From Litsea cubeba (taxonomy: Eukaryota; Streptophyta; Magnoliopsida; Laurales; Lauraceae): a stretch of DNA of 64,000 nt. Each line of letters starts with the position of its first letter. The stretch's first letter is position 1. Made by a program: the position numbers and the translations under genes. Where the stretch lies: positions 96,740,024-96,804,023 of the forward strand of contig CM022945.1 in NCBI GenBank assembly GCA_012931725.1. The letters run 5' to 3'. Shown piece after piece: positions 11,991 to 22,971 of the stretch. The notes under the pieces were generated by a model. That model saw only the letters and a list, made by a program, of their open reading frames with translations, searched no databases and was not told where the DNA came from.

Positions 11991-12930
11991 CTTGTACGCT
12001 CTTATTCGACGTGACGACAACTGTGGGTGGCTATGACCCCCATGGTTGGTGTCAATCGACAATTGTTGGACGATGACGATGGGCTGGCTCTGACCCCCAC
12101 GTCCTTTGTACTTCAACTGTGGACGTACCTTTGTGTGCTTCTATGTTTGTGAATTGGATGTATGAATATCATATATTATGGATATCATTGTTTATTGTCT
12201 TTAACTGCCTCCGTTGATACGGTTGGATCTGAATGCGATGGTTATGACTATGGTAATGCTACTTCCTCTATTTACTTCTGTTACTGATGACTTTGATGTG
12301 CTTGTGTGGTTTATCTGACGTTTCGATGGCTTCTCTTATCTACTTGTTATGTTGTATCAAACATCTGTTATATCAATATCTCGATTATCGTTCGTGCACT
12401 ATACTCTACACTATTTTATGTCGCACTCTGATATTCTATATTATTATCGAGATACTAATCATGCAGGTACAGCTGGGATCAGGTATGATCTTCTTTCCTA
12501 TCTAATGATATAATGTATTGCTATCTAAACATGCCTATTTGCATGGCTCTTCGAGCCTGACCCAATCCTTGGTGTCTCCAGGTATCTTCTCTTCCGCTTT
12601 CTTGGTTTGGTTGTTTGCTTGGCGGCTGATCTGTTGCCGCAGGGTTCAGAGATTGATGCAGTTGGTGCATCGTGAGGCGTCTATAATATAGGTTTATATT
12701 CTTTCCTTTTCTTATAGCTGGCCGTGTTGGCCTAGGATTGAATAGTTAGTTTAATTATGGAAAGTACCTTGTAATTCCTTAAAATGAAATAAAAATTTTA
12801 GGGCTTGTCCAATTACTTGCTCATATGAGATTCACACTTGATTATATCATTGGATTTTCCGCATCTCTTGGGTACTTTCTCGTAGCGCCCCGAGATTCGA
12901 GGCGCCCGGATTTTGGGGCGTTACATACCC

Positions 12931-14990
12931 CATATTCTTGTGTGTAGCCTTTGGCCACTAAGCGAGCTTTGTAACGATCAACAGAGCCATCAGATTTGGT
13001 CTTGATCTTAAATATCCATTTGCAGCCGATAACTCGTTTCCCGGAGAGAAGAGGAACTAGATCCCATGTTTGAGTTTTCTGCAGAGCTGCAAGTTCTTCT
13101 GCGATGGCAGACCTCCAGTTCGGATGAGCAATGGCCTCCTTATAGGATTGTGGTTCTGCCAAGGTATGAAGTGCTACAAGGAAGGACTTATATGATGGAG
13201 AAAAATGATCAGTACAAACAAAGCCAAATCTAGAGAGGGGGATTCTGGTGCGCACTGGATACCTTTGAGTTGGAGGAGGATCCTGCACATCTGGAGCAGA
13301 GGAGATAGGCCCATGATCAGAAGAAGGAGGTGGGGCTGCAGATTCCAGCGGAGCAGATGGAGGTTTGGGCCGACAATGATATACTTGCAGGGGTGGAGGA
13401 GAAGGGTTATCGGAGGAAAACATGTCTGGAAAGGGATCAAGATGATAGATTGTAGGTTGCTCAAGAGAAGGGGATTGAGTAGGTAATGTATAGAAAGGTA
13501 TATGTTCCAAGAAGGTGACATTACGATAGACCCGTAACCTATTGGTTTTAGGATCATAACATCGATAGCCTTTCTGTTCGATGCCATACCTAAGAAAACA
13601 CAGACAGTGGATTTTGGGGAAAGTTTGGTTCTCTCATTAGCATGTAACAGAACAAAACAGGTGCAGCCAAAAACTTTAAGATAGGACAAGTCAGGTTTAC
13701 AGGAGAATAATTTTTCATAGGGAGATGTGCCAGATAATACAGAGGATGGTGTTCTGTTAATTAGATAGATTGCAGTCAGGACTGCTTTCCCCTAAAATTG
13801 CAGAGGAACATGTGAGGAATAAATCAAGGATCTAGCAGTTTCTAGGATATGTCTGTGTTTCCGTTCTGCTACACCATTTTGTTATGGTGTGGCAGGACAG
13901 GATAATTGAGCTAGAGTCCCTTGGCTGGTCAGGTAAGAACGGAATTTCTGGGACATGTATTCTCCCCCGGAGTCAGACCTGAATATTTTAATCCTCGTAT
14001 TAAATTGAGTGGAAACCATGGTGGAGAAAGCAGTGTAGATAGTGTATAACCCATAACGGTTTTTCATTAAATACAACCAAGTATATATAGTGAAATCATC
14101 AATAAACAACACATAATAAATGGAACCACCTTTTGTGGGCTGAGAGGTAGGTCCCCAGACATCAGAATGCACCAAAGCGAAATGAGCAGCAGTAAAAGAA
14201 GTGCTTTTATTATAAGGGAAAGCATGTTGTTTACCAAATTGGCAACCAAAACATGTAGAAATGTCTGATACAAAAATGTTGCCAACTAGTAAATAAAAGC
14301 TTCATTTTATTTAAAAATAAATGGCCTAAACAAGAGTGCCAAAGGGCAAAGGGTTATGTAGATGAAACGAGTGCGGCAGGGGATATGCTGGAGGATGGAA
14401 GATGCAGTGAGTGGAGATAGTAAAGTCCTCCTGATCTAAGGCCGATCCCAATCTGTCTCCCGGTGCGCGGATCCTATACAGAACAACCAGTAGAAGAAAA
14501 TGAGACAAGAAATCCAGATGAAGTCAATTGGCTAACAGAGATTAAGTTGATAGAAAGGTGAAGAACACACAAAACATTAGGGAGAGAGATCAACTTATTT
14601 GAAATGGAGCCAATAAGGGAGACTGGGAGAGGAGTGGCATCGGCTGTATGGATGGTGAGAGAACTAGCAGGGGTATAACAATTATGAAGTTTGGAAACAT
14701 CATTTGTCATATGATAGATTGCACCAGAATAAAAAAATCCATGTAGAATCAAGAGTACCTGACAGACCAGAAATGGTATGGCAGGACCAGAGGCTGAGGG
14801 TGTGGTGGCCATCTGAGAGGCAGAACCAGTGGAGGAAGCCAGAAACAATTGTTGCATGCGCTCATCAACCATAGCTTGAATTTGAGATGTAAGATCCATT
14901 TGCGGAGGCACAAAACAATCATCTTCAGTAACATTAGCCGCATAGGGTCGTTGTGGATAAGATTGCATGGGACCACGACTAAGTTGCGGA
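12931..14990 (-). pseudogene. Element B protease, integrase and start of RT
   Basis: The middle of the copia polyprotein on the - strand, in several frames. From 14968 downward it runs out of gag into protease, where the usual DSGA reads YSGA (FFYSGAIYHMTND, about 14720-14745), so the catalytic Asp is lost. It continues to a GAG-pre-integrase-like segment and the integrase core, with HSDVWG near 14170, RSDSGGEY near 13970 and NGVAERKH near 13865 just after an in-frame TAA. From 13510 it reads into a proline-rich linker and the RT N-terminus (WIFKIKTKSDGSVDRYKARL), ending at EYGV where solo LTR D interrupts it. At least two frameshifts are needed to follow it. Confidence 0.88.
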
Positions 14991-17900
14991 CTGGGGCGGA
15001 CCTAGGTGTAGGCCCAGTGGGGCCATGCCCCCCCCTCAAATCACTACCCCTTGTATATATTATGCTTTAATTAATCTATATATTAATTTTATACCAAGTG
15101 CCCCCCCCCCCCCCCCCCCCCCCCCTAATTGAACTCTCACTTTCATCATGTATAAGGGAAGCCCATAATTCCTTAATCCCTTTGTAACCTAATCCCCAAT
15201 ATCAAAAACCCAAAACCCAACTACACCGGTGAAACCCCTTTTTCAGAAAACCTAATTCCCATCATCCATAATCACCAAAAAGCACCTCTCCCATCTCCCT
15301 GCACCACCGAGCTCCAAAATGGAAAAATCCCATCTTGTTCAAACCTCACTCCCACAATCCCTCTCTTGATACCCCACCCCCACAGCGGGCCACAAGAAAA
15401 AAAAGAAAAAGAAAGAGAGCACTGAGAAAGAGAAGAGAGAAGGAACCCTTAGTTAGTAGGGGCGTACCTAGCACTCGTCGATTGCTCTACGGCTCCATTG
15501 CTCGTCTCCAGCCTGAACCAACAAACAGCCATCGCCCAGCAGTATTCCCTCTTCGTTTTTGCTCCTTGAGTCAAGCAGATTAGAAGCCCAAAAGTCTTGT
15601 TATCCTTTTTTGCACGAGACACGAGACAGGTCCAAAAGACCTTATTCGGTTATTCCATTTTATATTTTTTTTATTAATTTGTGCATATATATATCTTAAA
15701 AAGAAAATTAATTCAAATAAAATTTTTCATCCAACGGTCTTGGTCTCCTCTTGTTTAGTGGGTTGTTGAATAAGTTAGATGGTTGAAAAAGTCTATCTCC
15801 TTGAGTCAAGTGTACATGGGACACATGTAAGTCTTTCATGAGTTTAGCAATTCTTTAAATAGGGTATTGTACTTGTGTTCAGAATGCAATGAATTTGATT
15901 GAGAAAATATTAAAAACAAAACCCACTTTGAGTGTGTGACTATTTGTGTTCGGAATGCAATGAATGTGATTGAGAAAATATTATAAAAAAAATCCACTTT
16001 GACTCTTTGAGTGTGTGATTATCTGTGTACACATTAACTCCTGTGCTCACTGTTGTGTTGCTCAAAGTCTCCAAATCTCAGCCAACTTCCAACAATATAT
16101 GCTTGCTTTGTAGTTTTTTATTATTATAATGTGTGCACTGCTATATCTATTGGATTTGTCTCTTTACTTTTTTTCTCATTAGTATGCTTTTGAACTATTT
16201 TTTTTTTAAATTGTTTGCCTTTGCTTTTTTTTTTTTATTATTATCAAATGATGTGTTGAGCTGGGCTTGTCTACTGGACTTTAAACTGAATATGAAATCT
16301 ATAATAAATATGATTTTTATTTGATTTGTAGATGGGAAAGTCATCTACAATTGATGGATTTTTCAAGAGAAAAAATCCTACAAACTTAGATGCTGATGGG
16401 CCATCGCCCACCTCTAGCGTTGAAACTCTGATTGCTGAAAATCATCCTACAAAACTTCAAATAACTGAAATCGATAATGATGATGATATTGGTTCTTTGG
16501 AGCGTGATCCAGGATTGTGTCCTCAGATATGGGAGTATGATGTCAATCAACGCGATGAAATTCGACAAAAGTACATAAAGGTTGGTCCATACCAACCGAA
16601 GCTCTCAAAGTATCCGAAATCTGAATCAATGGCTCATCCTCGTAGCTTTCAAGAGTCTTGGTTTCATTTATTTCCTTCGTGGTTGGAATATTCTCCAGAG
16701 AAAGATGCAGCCTTTTGTCTTCCATGTTATCTCTTTCATAAGCCAATCAGACATGCTGGACAAATTGCATTCACTATTGATGGATTTCGAAATTGGAAGA
16801 AAGTTAGGGATGGAAGAAATTGTGCTTTCTTAAATCATATGGGAAAAGGTCCTAATACTTTTCATAAAGATGCCGAGAGATCATGCGAGGACTTGATGAA
16901 CCAACCTCAACACATACAAAAAGTGCTTGACAAGTTCACTTCTGAACAAATTGCAAATAATCGGTTACGACTTAAGGCCTCGATTGATACAGTCCGATGA
17001 CATGCATTTCAAGCTTGTGCTTTTAGGGGACATGATGAAAGTCAGAGTTCAATTAACCATGGAAACTTTTTGGAGATGTTAAAGTTGTTGTGTTCTTATA
17101 ATGAAAAGGTTTCAGAAGTTGTATTAGATAAAGCTCCCAAAAATGCCTCATACACCTCACCAAAAATCCAAAAACAAATTTTGCATGTGCTTTCAACTAA
17201 AGTGAGAAGGCAATTCGTGAAGAAATTGGAGGTGCAAAGTTTTGTTTGATTATTGATGAAGCTTCTGATGTGTCAAATAAGGAGCAAATGGCTATAGTTC
17301 TGAGATTTGTTGACAAAGATGGTTTAGTGCGTGAGCAGTTTTTTTGGGCTTGTTCATATCTTCGACACTGCGGCATTGACCTTACAAAAAGATATATATT
17401 CTGTGTTGTCTTATCATAATCTCAATATTCAAAATATTCGAGGACAATAATATGATGGTGCAAGTAATATGCGTGGTGGGTGGAAGGGATTACAAGCTTT
17501 GATTTCAAATGATTGTCCATATGCTTACCATATTCATTTTTTTTTGCGCATCGCTTGCAATTGGTTTTAGCAGTAGCATCAAGAAAAGTTCTTCCTATTC
17601 AGCACTTTCTAACTACATTGACTAGTGTTGTCAATATTGTTGGCGCTTCATGCAACCGTAATGAACAATTGAAAATTGCTCAAGCATCTGACATTGCACA
17701 TATGATTACTTTGGATGAGTTGGAGAGTGGTAGAGGACTTAATCAAATTGGTACTTTACAACGTGCTTGATATACTCGTTAGAGTTCTCACTTGAAATTA
17801 GTTTCTAGCTTAATGAAGATGTTCAGTTCAACATGTGCAGTCCTAATTAATATTATTGATGATGGAACTACTCATTCCCAGCGAGCAGAGGCAGACTTTG

Positions 17901-19005
17901 CTTACAAGGCATTGACTTCCTTTGAATTTGTTTTCATTTTGCATATGATGAAAGAAATTATGGAAATCACTGATTTACTTTGTCAAGCATTGCAATGCCA
18001 ATCTCAAGATATTTTGAATGCCGTGGATCTTGTTTCACCAACTAAAACACTTATCCAAAATTTGAGAGATGTTGGATTGGATGCTTTACCTACCAAGGTG
18101 AAATCATTTTGTGATGCACGCAACATAGATATCCCGGATATGGATGCTCCTTATGTTGTGAGACGAGGTTGAGCCCGTCAACAACAAGATGAGTTTGCAA
18201 TTAAGCATCATTATCGAGTGAATATTTTTTATGCTGCAATTGATTCTCAGTTACAAGAATTAAATCGTCGGTTTAGTGAGAACGCAGTGGAGTTGCTTAT
18301 TCTTAGTTCAGCTTTACATCCTCGACTTTCACATGAGTCTTTTAAAATTGACGACATTTGCCAGTTGGTAGAGAAGTTTTATCCCCAAGACTTCACAGAT
18401 CATGAGAAAATGTAGTTGAGAATACAACTGAACCATTATGAGCATAATGTAGTTCGACATAAAGACTTCAAAAAATTGTCAACTATTTCTGAACTATGCC
18501 AATGGTTGGTAAGGACTAAAAGATCAACAGTCTACTAACTTGTTTTTAGAGTGATCATTCTTGTGCTTACTCTTCCAATCTCCACTGCAACTAGTGAACG
18601 ATCATTTTCAGCCATGAGCCTTATTAAAATTAGACTTCGCAGCAAAATGGAGGATGAGTTTCTCACAGACTCTTGTCTTGTGTACATTGAGAGGGAAATC
18701 GCGGAGAAGTTTAGCACAGAATCAATCATTGAAGACTTTCAAGATTTAAAAGAACGCCGAGTTCCATTTTGATGGATTATGGAAGTTGGAATGTACTACA
18801 ATACAATAATTTATGTCAGTTAGATCTTGATTTTATTTTTAATGCGAAATTTAGTCTTTGATTTTAATATATTTATCATGCTTGAACTTGGATATTATAT
18901 CCAGAAAACATATAAAAAAATATTAGCTATCTTGATTTGTTAAAATATATTTATTTAAGTTTGCCCCCCCCCCCCCCCCAAGATGAAATCCTGGGTCTGC
19001 CCCTG
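14991..19005 (+). mobile_element. hAT element C, inserted in element B gag
   Basis: A 4015-bp DNA transposon with a perfect 8-bp target duplication gttgcgga (14983-14990 and 19006-19013). Its short terminal inverted repeats are ctggggcggacctagg on the left and, read inward from the right, caggggcagacccagg. An 8-bp duplication plus such ends defines the hAT superfamily. It carries a decayed transposase gene on the + strand. Long C runs lie just inside both ends: about 24 at 15101-15125 on the left and about 16 at 18964-18979 on the right. The insertion splits element B gag after its zinc knuckle. Confidence 0.93.
16332..18772 (+). pseudogene. hAT transposase (TTF-type zinc finger / ZMYM1-like), broken
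   Basis: The ATG at 16332 opens a 222-codon segment starting MGKSSTIDGFFKRKN. It contains the TTF-type zinc-finger hallmark FPSWLEYS...AFCLPCYLF (about 16672-16740). A TGA at 16998 sits where relatives have Trp. After it the homology continues (AFQACAFRGHDESQSS), shifts frame near 17205, then shows IIDEASD (about 17250) and YDGASNMRG (about 17451), both expected in the RNase-H-like catalytic core. More stops and shifts follow. The last open segment, 18551-18772, is the hAT dimerisation region (PISTATSERSFSAMSLIK). Family members of this kind, often annotated as TTF-type or ZMYM1-like proteins, cut and paste hAT DNA. This copy cannot make enzyme. Confidence 0.88.
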
Positions 19006-19013
19006 GTTGCGGA

Positions 19014-19786
19014 CCAGATTGTTTGTTCTTATTGTTTGGCCTTTGAGGTCTGGTTGGGCAATCCCGTTTCCAATGTCCTTTCTTCTTACAATAGTTGCAA
19101 AAGTCATTGGTACCAGAAGAAAAAGAGCGATCATTCTGTTGGGTACTAACATTTGCGGACAGAACATGGGAGGGTTCCACATGTTTCTTCCTTGTAAGAG
19201 AAAGTTGAGTTTGCTCTTCTGTCAGAAGTTCTGAGAGTGCCGTATCAACGAAAGGCAGTGGTGTCCGATGTAATAACTGACCACGAACATCTTCAAAATC
19301 AGGGCGGAGGGCCATAAGAAACTGAACTAGGCGAGTCTGCTGCCTATAGACTTCAAAGGTGTGAGCATCATCAGTAGTTTTAAAAGTGGGTTCCATTAGA
19401 GCCAGTTGATCCCATAATGCAGTCATTTTGATAAAGAAATCATGAATGGAGTCAGTGCCTTGGTCTGCATTTTTTATTTCACATTCTAACTGATACCGTC
19501 GAGCTGCATTAGACTGAGTATATAAGCGTGCTAAATAATCCCAAGCAGCCTTAAGATAATTGAATTTAGCCAACTGATTCCCAATAGATGGAGTGACTGA
19601 ATTGGTAATCCAAGAGTTTATTTTCCCGACATAAGCTTCCCATTCCTCAAATGTATCAGCCTTACTATTTGGTGTAGGGATCTGTTGTGCAACATATTTC
19701 CACAGTTTTTTACCTTTTAGGAAATTTTGCATGAGATGGGACCAATATGGATAATTGGTGCCATCAAGTTTGACAGTAATACCCAA
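19014..19786 (-). pseudogene. Element B gag, N-terminal part
   Basis: On the - strand from ATG 19786: MGITVKLDGTNYPYWSHLMQ, a typical UBN2-type copia gag. It continues through the LWDQLALMEP region to one CCHC knuckle (CNYCKKKGHWKRDC). Gag is intact up to the hAT insertion. The same open frame then runs on to 18923 through the hAT end, giving a chimeric tail of Gly and hydrophobic residues that is not a natural product. The remaining gag-protease linker is at 14990 and below. Confidence 0.92.
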
Positions 19787-20328
19787 AATAGTTCGATCAG
19801 AAGAAATTGGAACAAAACAAAGTGCTCACAGATGGAATATATGGGAAATCCAGTCCCAAATCCAAGTCAGAATAATCCAGCCACAAAAACGAAACAGAGC
19901 TTGAAAAATTCCAATAAATAGGTCCAGGCGACCTTGAATCTGGGCACAGATCTGATCTATGGGCCCCACTGGATGATCAATTGGATGATCAGATCACACA
20001 GTGATCTTTGTTTCAAAAATCCGAAACACCTCTAACTGGAATGAAGGTGATGGCTCGAGAAACAAAAATTATGAACGAATTTGATGAAAACTAATTGCAC
20101 AAAGATGACAGATACAGATCAGATCAAATGGCCTACCTCAGATGAGCATAAAATCTGGGAAAAATGTGTAGAATTCCCAGGAGTGATTTGCGACCGAGAT
20201 AGAGAGATTTCGTTGACCAAGGATTGATCAGCAAGTGGGCCACCGTTGATCACAGCAGACGCAGTGCTTCCCACAGATGACTGAACTGTCGCAGGGCTTC
20301 TCTTATGCTTGAATGGACAGACGATCGG

Positions 20329-20340
20329 GCTCTAATACCA
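20329..20340 (-). other. Primer binding site, element B
   Basis: The - strand reads tggtattagagc directly next to the right LTR, one mismatch from the initiator methionine tRNA complement. It confirms that element B reads leftward and that the right LTR is its 5' LTR. Confidence 0.85.
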
Positions 20341-20647
20341 TGTAAGATGATATCGAAACAACCTAGAATCATACAAGAGAATAGAGAGACATGCAGACGA
20401 GAGAGAAGTTGCAAGAAGATTTTCCGTGTATCATTGTATTGACGATGGGTACATATATAACACTGTAGCCTAAATTAGTGGATCTGATTAAGATCTGATT
20501 ACAAGATTACAGGCATAGTTAAGGAAACTAATATCTATCTAATATCTAGTGACAACTCATACAATGATGTTTTGTGGGCTGACCCAATACATGGGTTGTG
20601 GGCTGACCCATTGGTCCAGCTGCCTGCTGCTGACTTGCTTCTTTACA
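20341..20647 (-). repeat. 5' LTR of copia element B
   Basis: 307 bp; same ends as 7263-7559. Carries a 10-bp insertion (about 20622-20632) absent from the other LTR. The - strand has a ttatatat stretch around 20450-20462 that could be the TATA box. Confidence 0.92.
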
Positions 20648-20942
20648 GGTAGCACTATTGTGATGTGTGATAATAGCTCAACCATCAAGCTCTCAAAAAA
20701 CCCTGTTATGCATGGACGCAGTAAGCACATTGATGTGCGATTGCATTTGCTGCGTGATTTACATCGAGATGGAGTTGTTGAGCTTGTGCATTGTGCATTG
20801 TGGTTCTCAAGATCAAGTGGCAGATTTGATGACTAAACCACTTAAGTTGGTGGCATTTCTGAAGCTTTGAGATCAGTTGGGAGTGTGTGTGAAGCCTGGA
20901 GTAAACTAATTACTTATACAACAATTAGTTTAAGGGAGGGAA
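20648..20942 (+). pseudogene. Element A RNase H end and polypurine tract
   Basis: The end of element A's RNase H resumes after element B: DGSTIVMCDNSSTIKLSKNP, then GRSKHIDVRLHLL. A 7-bp tandem duplication of tgtgcat (about 20784-20800) shifts the frame, and the expected GSQDQVADLMTKPLK tail is then found in the next frame, ending near 20870. A purine tract (aagggagggaa, about 20932-20942) directly precedes the 3' LTR and is the plus-strand primer. Confidence 0.9.
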
Positions 20943-21194
20943 TGTTGAAAAGTACCTTATTTCTAGGATTACTGTTTGGTATGTTAGAATAAATCTCTTA
21001 ATATTAGGGTTGTTATTGCTTAGTTGACAATTTCTTTGTTTCATGTACCACGTAGCATTAGTTGAGCTATATTGGGCTGTTTTTACTCTTTCAGTTAGAG
21101 TTTTGGAAGGCTATAAAATGCCAGACACAGTTGCTTTCAATAAGAGAGTCATTCATTCAATTTGTCTTGAGTTTTTGATCATCTATTCATAACA
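20943..21194 (+). repeat. 3' LTR of copia element A
   Basis: 252 bp, identical in length to the 5' LTR and different at five positions. Followed by target duplication gtgac at 21195-21199. Confidence 0.95.
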
Positions 21195-21300
21195 GTGACC
21201 TCCATAAAGCTGGATTGCACATACAATCTGCTCGCATAAGAATATTTTCCGATTAATGTTTGGTATGAGATGTCTGAAAAATAGCTCCCAACATGAAAAT

Positions 21301-21500
21301 TCATTTCCAGAATCCAGTATACCTTTGCCTGTTTATTTGAAATAATTGTGAGAATTCTTGTACGGGAGAATCACGAGAATTCCAAATGCTGCCCGCAAAG
21401 TAGAATCTCAAATGCTTGACCCCTCTCTAGCATTTGGAATATTGGAATTCTGAAAATTCATAAGGCTAAAAGTGCCTCCTTTTTATATGGTATGAAATTC
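21301..21500. repeat. 200-bp direct repeat, copy 1
   Basis: Matches 22565-22764 over 200 bp with about 12 substitutions and no indel. Both copies contain aattccaaatgctgccc and ctctctagcatttggaat. Confidence 0.9.
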
Positions 21501-22564
21501 ACTTATATTTTGTCTGATTGGATTTCTTAAGAGTATAGCATATTAGAAGCTACTTCTTCGAGGAAAACAATTTTTTAGTAAAACGAAAAAAAAGTTATTG
21601 GTTAGCACCACTTTCTACTTGTTTTATAATAGCAGAAGTACTAGAGAACAATTGGATACTACATTAAAAATCAACTTTTAGCAAATAGTAACCAACTAAT
21701 ATGTTATGATTTTTATAGTAAAAAGTACTCACACATTCTACAAAACATTCGTGGATTAGAAAATGTGTCATCTTCTACATGCCCTACCAAGAATAGCTTA
21801 AATAATAGTGTCTGTAAAAAAAAAACATGTAAAATATCAGAGGACCCACAAAATTTAGTCAGCCCAGAAGCATCTATCATTCTAAAATAACACTTTCTTC
21901 TCGTCGTCATTGTCATTGAAAAGAGCCTCTAGATATTTATGTTTGAGGCATATAGTAGTACAGAGAAAGCTTATCAAGGCCAAAAAAGAAAGAGTCCATG
22001 GCTTATCAGAATGCAGGACCTATCAATTTACCCAACATTAAGAAAATCCGTAAAAAAACATGTGCCCAACAACAGGTTCCTGAAATTTAAGAATTCATTC
22101 AAGAAAAATAACTCAAAAACCAAAAAGCAAGTTTGTTAAATCTGCAAACACCATTGTAGCACCCTTTGTGAAGCAAAATGGGAGAGAAGAAAGACAAATG
22201 CATTTCTTGCATTTCCTACTATAGACTGGGAGAGAAAAAAGAAGGAAAGAAGGGACTCACGAAAGGTTGGCGGAAGGTTGAAGATGAACTCCCTTTGTGC
22301 GATATCGAGATGGAATCGAAAGAAGATGTAGATGGACGGAGGAAGATGAAGACTGTAGTTTCACCCAAACTAGTGAAGGGAAAAATCGAAGAAAGCTTTG
22401 ACAATGGTTAAAATTAGGGCTTTTATCTTTTACCTTTTACTAAGGGCACAACTGGAATAAAAATTAGGAGCCCACTGTACATTACCACATTTGGAAATAA
22501 TTCCCAATCAACACCATCTTGGGGAATACAGGGTATTTTGCTACCCTGTACAGTCAAATTCCCT
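21501..22564. other. Stretch between the 200-bp direct repeats
   Basis: No gene is recognised. The open frame 22178-22411 is Lys/Glu-rich and has no identifiable domain. The whole 21301-22764 block could be a small element with 200-bp ends or a local duplication; no TG/CA ends or target duplication are evident. Confidence 0.4.
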
Positions 22565-22764
22565 TCATTTCTAGAATCTAGTATAGCTTTGCCTGTTTAT
22601 TTGAAAGAAATGTGAGAATTCTTGTACAGGAGAATCACGAGAATTCCAAATGCTGCCCACAAAGTAGAATCTCGAATGCTTGACCCCTCTCTAGCATTTG
22701 GAATATTGGAATTCTGAAAATTCATAAGGCTAAAAGTGCCTCCTTTTTATGTGATATGGGATTC
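22565..22764. repeat. 200-bp direct repeat, copy 2
   Basis: Second copy of the 21301-21500 sequence, about 94% identical by eye, same orientation, start to start 1264 bp apart. Confidence 0.9.
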
Positions 22765-22971
22765 TGAATTCTTGGATCAAATAGAGTACTTGGAATGCCA
22801 GGAGATCGTGTTAGAATTTTTGACGAGCCTAATTCCTTGTTGGAAATGCCTATTTCATAACTGTGAAGTTTATGCTTGTAATAATAACCTAATAATATTT
22901 GTGTGCTCCTTAAGAATGAACACAAGTCGATTATATAGAGGAAACATAGGGTGCATCCAAAAGCTAATTAA

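Larger units (their letters stand above)
8873..12925. mobile_element. Solo LTR D, gypsy-type, inserted in element B RT
   Basis: This 4053-bp segment begins TGTGAGGACCCGT and ends GGGGCGTTACA. It is flanked by a perfect 5-bp duplication taccc (8868-8872 and 12926-12930). Removing it rejoins the codons for EYGV and DYEETF of element B. There is no gag, pol, primer binding site or second terminal repeat inside, so a solo LTR fits best: the product of LTR-LTR recombination that removed the body of the element. TG...CA ends, 5-bp duplication and 4-kb length fit the long LTRs of chromovirus (Tekay/Del-like) Ty3/gypsy elements. The clade is inferred, not shown. Its open frames at 9122-9859 are low-complexity. 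Confidence 0.88.
7263..20647 (-). mobile_element. Copia element B, inserted in element A RNase H
   Basis: A second Ty1/copia element, on the - strand. It is bounded by LTRs (7263-7559 and 20341-20647) and a perfect 5-bp target duplication ggtag (7258-7262 and 20648-20652). At the insertion point the element A codons for D-G-S rejoin exactly once B is removed. B itself carries two insertions, C and D; without them and their duplications it is about 5.3 kb. Because B reads leftward, its 5' LTR is the right-hand one. The polypurine tract lies at about 7560-7573 next to the left LTR, on the - strand. Frameshifts, stops and the two insertions make it non-functional. The LTRs differ at about 7 sites plus one 10-bp indel. 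Confidence 0.95.
3328..21194 (+). mobile_element. Copia element A, outermost element of the nest
   Basis: This is a Ty1/copia retrotransposon on the + strand, bounded by 252-bp LTRs and a perfect 5-bp target duplication gtgac (3323-3327 and 21195-21199). It spans 17,867 bp, but 13,385 bp of that is the inserted element B. Removing B and one copy of its duplication leaves about 4.48 kb, a normal copia size. The order is gag, protease, integrase, reverse transcriptase, RNase H, as in copia. The polyprotein carries nine in-frame stops and a downstream 7-bp duplication, so the copy is dead. The LTRs differ at 5 of 252 positions with no indels. Confidence 0.95.

Noticed and set aside
18923..19786. 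287-codon frame as a complete gag protein with a Gly-rich tail
   Set aside because: The last part reads through the hAT terminal repeat; the tail is an insertion artefact.
22178..22411. 77-codon Lys/Glu-rich frame
   Set aside because: No domain, no homology I can recognise, and located between direct repeats.
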